The notes beneath the pieces are model-generated. The model saw nothing but the letters and a program-made list of their open reading frames with translations, made no database searches and had not been told where the DNA came from. 12,119 nucleotides of DNA from Chloroflexota bacterium (GTDB lineage Bacteria > Chloroflexota > Limnocylindria > QHBO01). The stretch covers positions 1 to 12,119 of the forward strand of contig JAPSGM010000034.1 of NCBI GenBank assembly GCA_031177555.1, read 5' to 3'. Every line of letters starts with the position of its first letter. Position 1 is the first letter of the stretch. Positions 1-6,789 of the stretch are shown one piece after another. The position numbers were made by a program, and so were the translations under genes.

Positions 1-789
<789 letters not shown>

Positions 790-792
790 CGG

Positions 793-1005
793 TCAGGCGG
801 CGGGCAGGGCGGCCAGGAAGGTCCAGGCAGCGGCCACGAAGGCCAGGACCAGCAGGGTCACCAGGGCCAGTGGCAGCACGCCCACCGCGACGTTTTGCTC
901 GATCACCTGGTGCTGCGGATCGTGATGGTCCGGGTGCAGGTCGTGCACCGTGTCGATCACCAGCGGAGCCTCTTCCGGCCGCGTGGCGGGAAGGTTCTTC
1001 GTCAT
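793..1005 (-). CDS. Small His-rich single-pass membrane protein of the oxidase operon
   Basis: A 70-residue protein of unknown function. The N-terminal half is polar, with five histidines in a 14-residue stretch (VHDLHPDHHDPQHQ), followed by one hydrophobic helix (about residues 39-66) at the C terminus. A GTG at 1014 overlaps the stop of the upstream thioredoxin gene, but the ATG at 1005 is preferred. GAGGAG (1014-1019) sits 8 bases before it, whereas it would abut the GTG. The gene is 3 bases from the ABC ATPase start, so it is almost surely co-translated. Size and topology recall small accessory oxidase subunits, such as the single-helix subunit IIa of ba3 oxidases, but I see no diagnostic sequence match. 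The His cluster could bind copper or another metal; this is inference. Confidence 0.72.
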   Translation of the reverse strand: MTKNLPATRPEEAPLVIDTVHDLHPDHHDPQHQVIEQNVAVGVLPLALVTLLVLAFVAAAWTFLAALPAA

Positions 1006-1010
1006 CTGCG

Positions 1011-1616
1011 TCACTCCTCGGCGAACAGCCCGGAAAGGTGGCGCTCCATGTCGGAGCGGCTGAGCGGGCCGATCTGGCGCGCCACCACGATACCGTTGGC
1101 GTCGATGAAGAAGCTCTCCGGTGGCCCGAAGATGCCGTAGCGCTCCGCGGTGTCCTCGCCCGGGTCCATGACCGCGGGCCAGGTGGCGCCCATCCGCTGC
1201 ATGAAGCCGCGGGCCGTCTCGGAGTTATCGCGGAAGACGATGCCGACCACCGCCAGCCCATCGGCGCCGCGCTCGTCGACCGCCTGCTGCAGGATCGGGA
1301 ACTCGTCGACGCAGGGGCCGCACCAGCTGGCCCAGAAGTTCACGATCACCGGCCGCCCGCGCAGGTCGGCCAGGCGCACGGGGTTGCCGTCCAGGTCGGC
1401 CAGGGCGAATGCCGGCGCCTCGGTGCCGATGCTGGCACCGCGCGATCCGGCCTCGCGCGAGACGAGCCAGGTCGCCCACGCGCCCAACAGCACCAGCGGG
1501 AGCACCGCCGCGACCACCAGCCAGCCGCGTGGCAGGCGGCTGCCGATGCGCTCGGCCGGGGAACCGGGATGCAGCGTCCGTCGCGACGGTCCGCGCGTTC
1601 CGGTGGCGACCGTCAT
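1011..1616 (-). CDS. Membrane-anchored thioredoxin-like protein, TlpA/ResA/DsbE family
   Basis: Extracytoplasmic thiol-disulfide reductase of 201 residues. A positively charged N terminus leads to a single membrane anchor (about 32-52) and then a thioredoxin fold. The active site is WCGPC (Cys99, Cys102), preceded by the family motif VNFWASWC. GPPESFFID supplies the cis-proline (Pro166) and resembles the GxPETFLID signature of CcmG/DsbE. Family members reduce the haem-binding cysteines of apocytochrome c, and TlpA of Bradyrhizobium reduces ScoI and the CuA cysteines of CoxB. Given the neighbours, reduction of the CuA site or of the copper delivery path is a good guess; a cytochrome c maturation role is equally open. 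The ATG at 1616 lies 4 bases after the preceding stop with no clear ribosome binding site, suggesting translational coupling. Confidence 0.92.
   Translation of the reverse strand: MTVATGTRGPSRRTLHPGSPAERIGSRLPRGWLVVAAVLPLVLLGAWATWLVSREAGSRGASIGTEAPAFALADLDGNPVRLADLRGRPVIVNFWASWCGPCVDEFPILQQAVDERGADGLAVVGIVFRDNSETARGFMQRMGATWPAVMDPGEDTAERYGIFGPPESFFIDANGIVVARQIGPLSRSDMERHLSGLFAEE
1014..1019 (-). promoter_or_regulatory. Ribosome binding site deciding the start of the small His-rich gene
   Basis: GAGGAG on the minus strand, 8 bases before the ATG at 1005. It is made of the last two Glu codons of the thioredoxin-like gene, so translation of the two genes is likely coupled. It argues against the overlapping GTG at 1014. 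Confidence 0.6.
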
Positions 1617-1620
1617 GGGG

Positions 1621-2001
1621 TCAGTGCGCGGCCGTGTCGTGCGAGCCGTGCTCCGTGTCGTGCCACTCGTGGCTGGCGGCGCGCACCCACGCCCAGGTGC
1701 CCAGCACCATCACGACCAGGCCGACCGGGCCGATGATGGGGTGGATCACGCCCGAGATGGCGCCCAGCACGGGGAAGTCCCACGGCTCTCCCGGCCTGAA
1801 GATGAGCCCGGTTCCGAGGATGGCAGCGCCGACCGACATCACCACCGGCAGGAAGCTCGGCGGCGGCAGGTGTACGCCGGGCGGCGGCGTCGGGCGCGCC
1901 GCGGTGGCGCGGCCTGAGCGCAGCGTCACCGCGAAGACGAGCGCCAGGATCAGGACGATCCCGAGTCCCAGGATCAGGAAGCCGCTGGTGGTGTCGCTCA
2001 C
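1621..2001 (-). CDS. Cytochrome c oxidase subunit IV-like membrane protein
   Basis: A 126-residue protein with three predicted membrane helices (about 8-27, 50-70 and 84-108) and a His-containing polar tail (HEWHDTEHGSHDTAAH). The segment PPPSFLPVVM before helix 2 resembles the conserved loop of actinobacterial CtaF-type subunit IV, where a proline-rich stretch precedes the last helix pair. Position directly after coxC supports this role. Such subunits are small stabilising components of aa3/caa3 oxidases without redox cofactors. The start is GTG at 2001, 12 bases after the coxC stop, with a weak GAGGCGAAGG just upstream. The assignment rests on context, size and topology more than on a firm sequence signature. 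Confidence 0.68.
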   Translation of the reverse strand: MSDTTSGFLILGLGIVLILALVFAVTLRSGRATAARPTPPPGVHLPPPSFLPVVMSVGAAILGTGLIFRPGEPWDFPVLGAISGVIHPIIGPVGLVVMVLGTWAWVRAASHEWHDTEHGSHDTAAH

Positions 2002-2013
2002 GCCTTCGCCTCG

Positions 2014-2640
2014 CTAGCCCAGGATGTAGAGGGTCGTGAACAGGGCGATCCACACCACGTCGACGAAGTGCCAGTACATGCTGACCGCCTCGACCGCGAC
2101 GTGGTTGCGGGCGCTGAACTGGCCCTGCACCGATCGCGCCAGAAGGATCGTCAGCCCCACCGCGCCGCCGAAGACGTGCGCGCCGTGGAAGCCGGTCAGC
2201 GTATAGAAGACCGTGCCGAACACTCCATCGCCGATGCCGAAGCCCAGGATCGAGTAGTCGTACAGCTGTCCGGCCAGGAACATCACCCCCAGCAACAGCG
2301 TGACCGCCGTCCAGTTGCGCAGCGCCCTCTGGTCGCCGCGCCGGATGGCCCACACGCCGAACTGCATGGTGAAGCTGGACGCGACCAGCACCAGGGTCAG
2401 CGGCAGCGCGATGGGCAGCATCTCCAGCGCGTGGGCCGGCGGCGGCGGTCCCCACTCCCCGGGGAAGGCGGCACGCGCGTTGAAGTACGCCGCGAACAGG
2501 CCGCCGAAGAACATCACCTCGCTGGCGATGAACAGGAGCATGCCCACCAGCGGGGTGGGCATGCCGGCCTCGCGGTGACCGATCTCCGCGTGGGACGCGC
2601 CGATGTCGGCGCTCATGCTGGTCGGGGCGTCGACGGTCAT
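2014..2640 (-). CDS. coxC: Cytochrome c oxidase subunit III
   Basis: Membrane subunit of the terminal oxidase, 208 residues, in the short five-helix form (about 30-52, 74-98, 108-126, 138-168 and 184-206). It lacks the first two helices of the seven-helix mitochondrial form, which is usual in actinobacterial and bacillar enzymes. Conserved features are SEVMFF with Glu41, TGFHGAHVF (His152, His155) and YWHFVDVVW (Trp190-Asp194). Subunit III carries no metal; in the family it stabilises subunit I and proton uptake through the D pathway. The ATG at 2640 overlaps the coxA stop in ATGA and has a strong AGGAGG 7 bases upstream. Confidence 0.97.
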   Translation of the reverse strand: MTVDAPTSMSADIGASHAEIGHREAGMPTPLVGMLLFIASEVMFFGGLFAAYFNARAAFPGEWGPPPPAHALEMLPIALPLTLVLVASSFTMQFGVWAIRRGDQRALRNWTAVTLLLGVMFLAGQLYDYSILGFGIGDGVFGTVFYTLTGFHGAHVFGGAVGLTILLARSVQGQFSARNHVAVEAVSMYWHFVDVVWIALFTTLYILG

Positions 2641-4301
2641 GCCGTGCCCTCCTCGGGCGCCCGCCGTTCCGCGGCCATGTGCTCCGCGTCGTGCTTGTGG
2701 CGCAGGTCGAAGACCGGCCGCTCGCTGCGAATGGGCGGCAGCCTGTCGAAGTTGTAGGGCGGCGGCGGCGAGGTGGTCGCCCACTCGAGCGTGTTCGCCT
2801 CCCACGGGTCGTCGCCGACGCGCTCGCCGTTGATCAGGGTGGCGACCAGGTTCACCAGGAAGGGCAGCACGCTGATCGCGATCATGAAGGCGCCCACGGT
2901 CGAGACGATGTTCCAGAGGGTGAACCCGGCATCGGGCGAGTAGTCGGCGACGCGGCGCGGCATGCCCGAGATCCCCAGGGGGTGCATCGGGAAGAAGGCC
3001 AGGTTGAAGCCGATGAAGTGGATCCAGAAGTGGACCTTGCCCAGGCGCTCGTTGAGCCGCCGCCCGGTCATCTTGGGGAACCAGAAGTACGTCGCCGCGA
3101 AAACGCCGAACACGCTGCCGCCGAAGAAGACGTAGTGCAGATGCGCGACCACGAAGTAGGTGTCCTGGAGGTGGAAGTCCACCGGCGGCGAGGCCAGCAT
3201 CACGCCGCTGATGCCGCCGATCAGGAACATGGTGATGAAGCCCAGGGCGAACAGCATCGGCGTGGTGAACTCCAGCGAGCCGCGCCACAGGGTCGCCATC
3301 CAGTTGAACATCTTCACGCCGGTCGGCACGCCGATGAGCGCCGTCATGAACGCGAAGAAGAGCAGGAAGACCTGGCCGGTGGTGAACATGTGGTGCGCCC
3401 ACACGCTGAAGCTGAGCAGCATGATGCCGATCGTGGCGAACACGAAGGCGCGGTACCCGAACAGCGGCTTGCGGCTGAAGACCGGCAGGATCTCGCTGAC
3501 CACGCCCATGGCCGGCAGGATGACGATGTAGACCTCCGGGTGGCCGAAGAACCAGAAGATGTGCTGCCACAGGATGGGGTTGCCGCCGGCCGACGGCTCG
3601 AAGAAGGCGCCGCCGTAGTTGCGGTCAATGAAGAGCGCGATCAGCCCGGCCGTGAGCACCGGGGTGGCCAGCAGGATGAGCGTGGCGGTGGCGAGCACGG
3701 TCCACACGAAGATTGGCATCCGGAACAGGGTCATCCCCGGCGCCCGCATCTTGAAGACGGTGGCGATGATGTTGACGGCGCCGAGGATCGAGGCGGTCCC
3801 GACCAGCGTCAGGCCGATGAGCCACAGGTCGGTGCCCGGGCCCTCCGCGTAGCGAGCGTTGGAGAGCGGCGCGTACATCGTCCAGCCCTCCGCCGCCGCG
3901 CCGCCGAAGAGGTAGCCGGAGAAGATCAGGATGCCGCCCAGGGGCAGCAGCCAGAAGCTCAGCGCGTTGATCCGCGGGAAGGCCATGTCCGGCGCCCCGA
4001 GCTGGAGCGGCACCACGTAGTTGGCGAAGCCGGACAGCACCGGCACCACGAACAGGAAGATCATGATCGTGCCGTGCATCGTGAAGGCCTGGTTGTAGGT
4101 GGCCTCGTCCACGAACTGCAGGCCGGGGACCATGAGCTCGGAGCGGATGACGAGCGCCAGGACGCCGGCCGCGAAGAAGAACAGGAAGCTGTTGACGATG
4201 TACAGGATCCCGATCTTCTTGTGGTCGACGGTGGTCAGCCAGTCGATCACCCAGCTCTGGCGCCAGGTGCCGGCCCGCGGGGCCAGCGTGGTGGTTGCCA
4301 T
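2637..4301 (-). CDS. coxA: Cytochrome c oxidase subunit I (A-type haem-copper oxidase)
   Basis: Catalytic subunit, 554 residues and about 12 helices, reducing O2 to water and pumping protons. All metal ligands are visible: His76 (TMHGTIM) and His389 for low-spin haem a, His387 (VVAHLHYVF) for haem a3, and His254 with Tyr258 in GHPEVY plus His303-His304 (WAHHMF) for CuB. Glu256 of HPEVY, Asp105 (LGAPDMAFP) and Lys330 (TGVKMFNW) are the D- and K-channel residues, which places it in subfamily A1. A soluble C-terminal tail (about 490-554, with a PPPP stretch) follows the last helix. The ATG at 4301 has GAGGAG 3 bases upstream, and the coxB stop is 14 bases before it. The product needs haem A from the CtaA-CtaB fusion encoded at 6790-8607. 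Confidence 0.99.
   Translation of the reverse strand: MATTTLAPRAGTWRQSWVIDWLTTVDHKKIGILYIVNSFLFFFAAGVLALVIRSELMVPGLQFVDEATYNQAFTMHGTIMIFLFVVPVLSGFANYVVPLQLGAPDMAFPRINALSFWLLPLGGILIFSGYLFGGAAAEGWTMYAPLSNARYAEGPGTDLWLIGLTLVGTASILGAVNIIATVFKMRAPGMTLFRMPIFVWTVLATATLILLATPVLTAGLIALFIDRNYGGAFFEPSAGGNPILWQHIFWFFGHPEVYIVILPAMGVVSEILPVFSRKPLFGYRAFVFATIGIMLLSFSVWAHHMFTTGQVFLLFFAFMTALIGVPTGVKMFNWMATLWRGSLEFTTPMLFALGFITMFLIGGISGVMLASPPVDFHLQDTYFVVAHLHYVFFGGSVFGVFAATYFWFPKMTGRRLNERLGKVHFWIHFIGFNLAFFPMHPLGISGMPRRVADYSPDAGFTLWNIVSTVGAFMIAISVLPFLVNLVATLINGERVGDDPWEANTLEWATTSPPPPYNFDRLPPIRSERPVFDLRHKHDAEHMAAERRAPEEGTA
2648..2653 (-). promoter_or_regulatory. Ribosome binding site of coxC inside coxA
   Basis: AGGAGG on the minus strand, 7 bases before the coxC ATG at 2640 and within the last codons of coxA. 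It fixes the coxC start at the ATGA overlap. Confidence 0.7.
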
Positions 4302-4315
4302 CGGCTCCTCGCTCG

Positions 4316-5392
4316 CTACTGCACGGTCAGGGTCCCGGTCATGTCGGCGACCGGGTGGTAGTCACAGATGAAGGTGTACTCGCCCGGCGGCAGGGCCGGG
4401 ACGTCGTAGGTGATCTCGGCATCGGGCCCGGTGATGGGCTCGCCAATGAGGATCTCCGCGTCGTTGGCGTCGTAGATCGAGACGTTGTGGACCACGCCCT
4501 CCAGGTTCGTGAAGTGGATCTGGAAGGGCTGGTCGGCGGGCGCGCTGAGCTCGCGGGTGTCGAAGGCGATCTCGTCCGCGCTGATCTCGAGCACCGTGCC
4601 CGCCGCGTCTCGGCTGGGCGCGGGCGTCTCGCCCGCCTTGGCCGACTCCAGCCACTCGTCGAACTCGGTCCGCGGCAGCGCCTCCACGGTGAAGGTCATC
4701 CGCGCGTGCAGGTCGCCGCAGAACTCGGCGCACTGGCCGCTGTAAGTCCCCGGCTCGTCGATGGTGAACTCGAGCTGGTTCCCGCCGCCCTCGGTGCCCG
4801 CCGGGAACATGTCGCGCTTGATCAGGAAGTTTGGCACGTAGAAGGAGTGCACGACGTCCGTCGAGGTCAGCTCCAGCCGGATCGGCTCGCCCACCGGCAC
4901 GACCATGGCCGGCGGCGATGCCGGGCTGCCGACCACGGTGTGGTCGTTCTCGTCGTCCTCGTCGTCGTCCAGGTAGCGGAACTCCCACTGCCACTGGAAG
5001 CCGGTGACCTCGATGGTCTGGCCCGGCTCGTCGACCCGCGCCTCCACCTCGCCGAGCGTGATGGCCGAGGCGGCGAACAGGATGAGCACGATGATGGTCG
5101 GAATGGCGGTCCAGATGATCTCCACCAGGTTGTTGCCGTGCAGCTGGTCGGGCAGCCGGTCATCGCGGCGGCGGTAGCGGAAGATGGCGTACAGGATGAA
5201 GCCCTCCACGCCCACGAAGACCGCGGCGCCCATGGCGAGGACGATGTTGTACAGGGTGAAGACCGAGCGCGCGGTCTCCGTCTCCGGCTCGGGCGGGATC
5301 ATCCCGCATCCGGCCAGCGCGGCGATCAGCAGCAGGAGGGAACCGACGCGGTGGCCGGTGCGCCAACGGGAGTGGGCCGTGCTTGATCCCAT
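4316..5392 (-). CDS. coxB: Cytochrome c oxidase subunit II with C-terminal type-1 copper (cupredoxin) domain
   Basis: Electron-entry subunit, 358 residues. A lipoprotein signal ends in LAGC (Cys29 would be lipidated). Two membrane helices follow (about 45-70 and 90-113), then the CuA cupredoxin domain with GFQWQWEF (131-138). CuA ligands are His182 (VVHSFYVP), Cys221, Glu223, Cys225, His229 and Met232 (CAEFCGDLHARM). Unusually, the chain continues as a second cupredoxin domain (about 264-358) with His302 (VVHNVS), Cys343, His346 and Met351 (CDYHPVADM). This is the C-x2-H-x4-M spacing of plastocyanin-like blue copper sites. In caa3 oxidases a cytochrome c occupies this place; here there is no CXXCH. 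An acidic insert (142-150, DDDEDDEND) interrupts the CuA domain near its aromatic patch. It is the first gene of the operon. ATG at 5392; a GAGGAG lies about 17 bases upstream, too far to be convincing. Confidence 0.97.
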   Translation of the reverse strand: MGSSTAHSRWRTGHRVGSLLLLIAALAGCGMIPPEPETETARSVFTLYNIVLAMGAAVFVGVEGFILYAIFRYRRRDDRLPDQLHGNNLVEIIWTAIPTIIVLILFAASAITLGEVEARVDEPGQTIEVTGFQWQWEFRYLDDDEDDENDHTVVGSPASPPAMVVPVGEPIRLELTSTDVVHSFYVPNFLIKRDMFPAGTEGGGNQLEFTIDEPGTYSGQCAEFCGDLHARMTFTVEALPRTEFDEWLESAKAGETPAPSRDAAGTVLEISADEIAFDTRELSAPADQPFQIHFTNLEGVVHNVSIYDANDAEILIGEPITGPDAEITYDVPALPPGEYTFICDYHPVADMTGTLTVQ

Positions 5393-5501
5393 CAGCTCGT
5401 CTCGAGGCTCCTCAGGTCACGGTGTGGCGCGGGCCCATCGGGCCCGGGTCGACTCGTTACGGGCGCGCGCTCCAGGCGTGGCTGGCGGCGGCACGGGGCC
5501 T

Positions 5502-5507
5502 ATTGTA
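5502..5507 (-). promoter_or_regulatory. Candidate -10 element for the coxBAC operon
   Basis: TACAAT on the minus strand (5 of 6 to TATAAT), in the only AT-rich island (5501-5510) of the very GC-rich divergent region between coxB and ctaG. It would give a leader of about 100 bases before coxB. The best -35 match (TCAACG, 16 bases further) is poor. The same island reads TATTGT on the plus strand and could also serve ctaG. Confidence 0.38.
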
Positions 5508-5561
5508 ACGAGGCCGCGCGTGGCGTTGAGCGAGCCCGTGGCGGCCACCGCGAGCCCGGGC

Positions 5562-5567
5562 CAGAAT
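5562..5567 (+). promoter_or_regulatory. Candidate -10 element placing ctaG transcription at its GTG (leaderless)
   Basis: CAGAAT (4 of 6 to TATAAT) ends 6 bases before the GTG at 5574. There is no Shine-Dalgarno sequence in front of that codon. The spacing would put the transcript start at or next to the start codon. No convincing -35 is seen. Confidence 0.3.
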
Positions 5568-5573
5568 GGGCGC

Positions 5574-6572
5574 GTGACCCCGATCCGGATGAGCTTCCGT
5601 CCCCTTCTCCGCGCGTCGCTCCCGTCGCTGCTGGCGCTCCTCGCGACGCTCCTGCTGCCGGCCCTCGCCCTCGCCCACGGCGTGGAGGCCGCCGAGCCAC
5701 GGCTGCCGGGAGTGCTCCTCGCCTGGAGCCTGGACCCGCTGCCGCTGATCGGCGTCGCCACGGCCGGCGGGGCGTATCTGTGGGCCGCGCGTCGCGTGGC
5801 GGCTGCCGGCAGGCGCCCGCACCCGCGCTGGCGGACGGCCTGCTTCGGCGGCGGGCTGGCGGCCATCGTCGTGGCGCTCAACTCCCCGATCGAGGCATAC
5901 GAGGGGGTGCTGTTCAGCGTCCACATGCTGCAGCACATGCTCTTGGAGCTGGTGGCCGCGCCGCTCCTCCTGCTGGGGGCACCGGCGACGTTGGCGCTGC
6001 GCGCCGCGTCGCCATCGGTCCGGCGCGGGCTGCTGAGCGTGCTGCACAGCCGCGCCGTGGCGGTCATCTCCTTCCCGCTCTTCGGCTGGCTGCTCTTCGC
6101 CGCGGTCAACTGGGGCTGGCACTTCAGCGCCCTCTACGACCAGGCGCTGGAAAACGCGGCCCTCCACTACCTGCAGCACGCCACCTTCCTCGGCGCTGCG
6201 CTGCTGTTCTGGTGGCCGGTCATCGGCGCCGACCCGTCGCGCTGGCGCCTGCCCTACCCGGTACGACTCTTCTACCTGTTCCTGGCCATGCCCCAGAACT
6301 CGTTCCTGGGCGTGGCGCTGATGAGCGCGCCGGCCGTCCTGTACCCGCACTACCTGACCAACCTGCGCGCCTGGGGGCCCACCGCCGTCGACGACCAGTC
6401 GCTGGGCGGGATCCTGATGTGGGTCGGGGGCGACCTCGTGTTCCTGGTGGGCATGGCGGCCGTGGTGGCCGCCTGGGTGCGCCACGAGGACCGCAGGACC
6501 GCCCGCCTGGACGCGCGCCTCGACGCCCAGCTGGACGCGGAGGCGGCTACTCGGCGCGCTCAGCACCTCTAG
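5574..6572 (+). CDS. ctaG: Cytochrome c oxidase assembly factor CtaG (caa3-type, multi-pass)
   Basis: Integral membrane protein of 332 residues, of the CtaG family found beside caa3/aa3 oxidase genes and needed for formation of active oxidase, probably in copper insertion. A signal-like N terminus (about 11-34, ending ALALAHG) precedes seven or so helices. Conserved motifs are SVHMLQHMLL (His117, His121), HYLQH (His198, His202), MPQNSFLG (from Met239) and DDQSLGGILMW (273-283); the His and Met residues are plausible copper ligands. The tail (309-326) is a hydrophilic RLDARLDAQLDA repeat. It is divergent from coxB and supplies the assembly function for that operon. The start is uncertain: GTG 5574 is preferred for a -10-like motif 6 bases upstream, while ATG 5589 would give 327 residues. 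The frame is open further upstream, but that would run into the coxB 5' end. Confidence 0.93.
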   Translation: MTPIRMSFRPLLRASLPSLLALLATLLLPALALAHGVEAAEPRLPGVLLAWSLDPLPLIGVATAGGAYLWAARRVAAAGRRPHPRWRTACFGGGLAAIVVALNSPIEAYEGVLFSVHMLQHMLLELVAAPLLLLGAPATLALRAASPSVRRGLLSVLHSRAVAVISFPLFGWLLFAAVNWGWHFSALYDQALENAALHYLQHATFLGAALLFWWPVIGADPSRWRLPYPVRLFYLFLAMPQNSFLGVALMSAPAVLYPHYLTNLRAWGPTAVDDQSLGGILMWVGGDLVFLVGMAAVVAAWVRHEDRRTARLDARLDAQLDAEAATRRAQHL

Positions 6573-6608
6573 CCGGCCCCCCCCCGCTCCCGAGTTCCCG
6601 CTGCCGGG

Positions 6609-6653
6609 TGGCCCGATGCACCGGGCCAGGCTTCCCCTGGGCTCCATCCCAGG
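6609..6653. terminator. Two tandem hairpins between convergent ctaG and ctaAB
   Basis: The first hairpin is a 7-bp perfect stem (TGGCCCG / CGGGCCA, 6609-6628) with a 6-base loop. The second is a 6-bp perfect stem (CCTGGG / CCCAGG, 6636-6653), also with a 6-base loop. They start 37 bases after the ctaG stop. Neither is followed by a run of T on either strand, so intrinsic termination is plausible but not classical. A smaller hairpin (GCGGG-CCAA-CCCGC, 6733-6746) lies nearer the ctaAB stop. I see no gene or RNA in the rest of 6573-6789. Confidence 0.42.
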
Positions 6654-6789
6654 TGCGGATTAGACCTAGAGGAGGCCCCCCAGCGTCACGCGCGCGCCGG
6701 CGTGCAGCTCACGCTCCGGCCTGCCCGATGCGGCGGGCCAACCCGCACGCCAGCCAGTGCTCATGTGGAGCGTGGCCCCAGTGCCTGGG

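Noticed and set aside
2679..4361. Long plus-strand open frame opposite coxA (about 560 codons)
   Set aside because: It is antisense to a fully conserved coxA with every metal ligand. Its product is rich in Arg, Gly, His and Glu with no fold-like pattern, which is expected from high-GC codon bias.
5184..5573. Upstream extension of the ctaG frame
   Set aside because: It would overlap the 5' end of coxB on the other strand, and it lies before the signal-like N terminus of CtaG.
6573..6789. Possible tRNA or small RNA from the hairpins in the convergent gap
   Set aside because: No T-loop consensus, anticodon arm or acceptor stem could be assembled; only simple hairpins remain.
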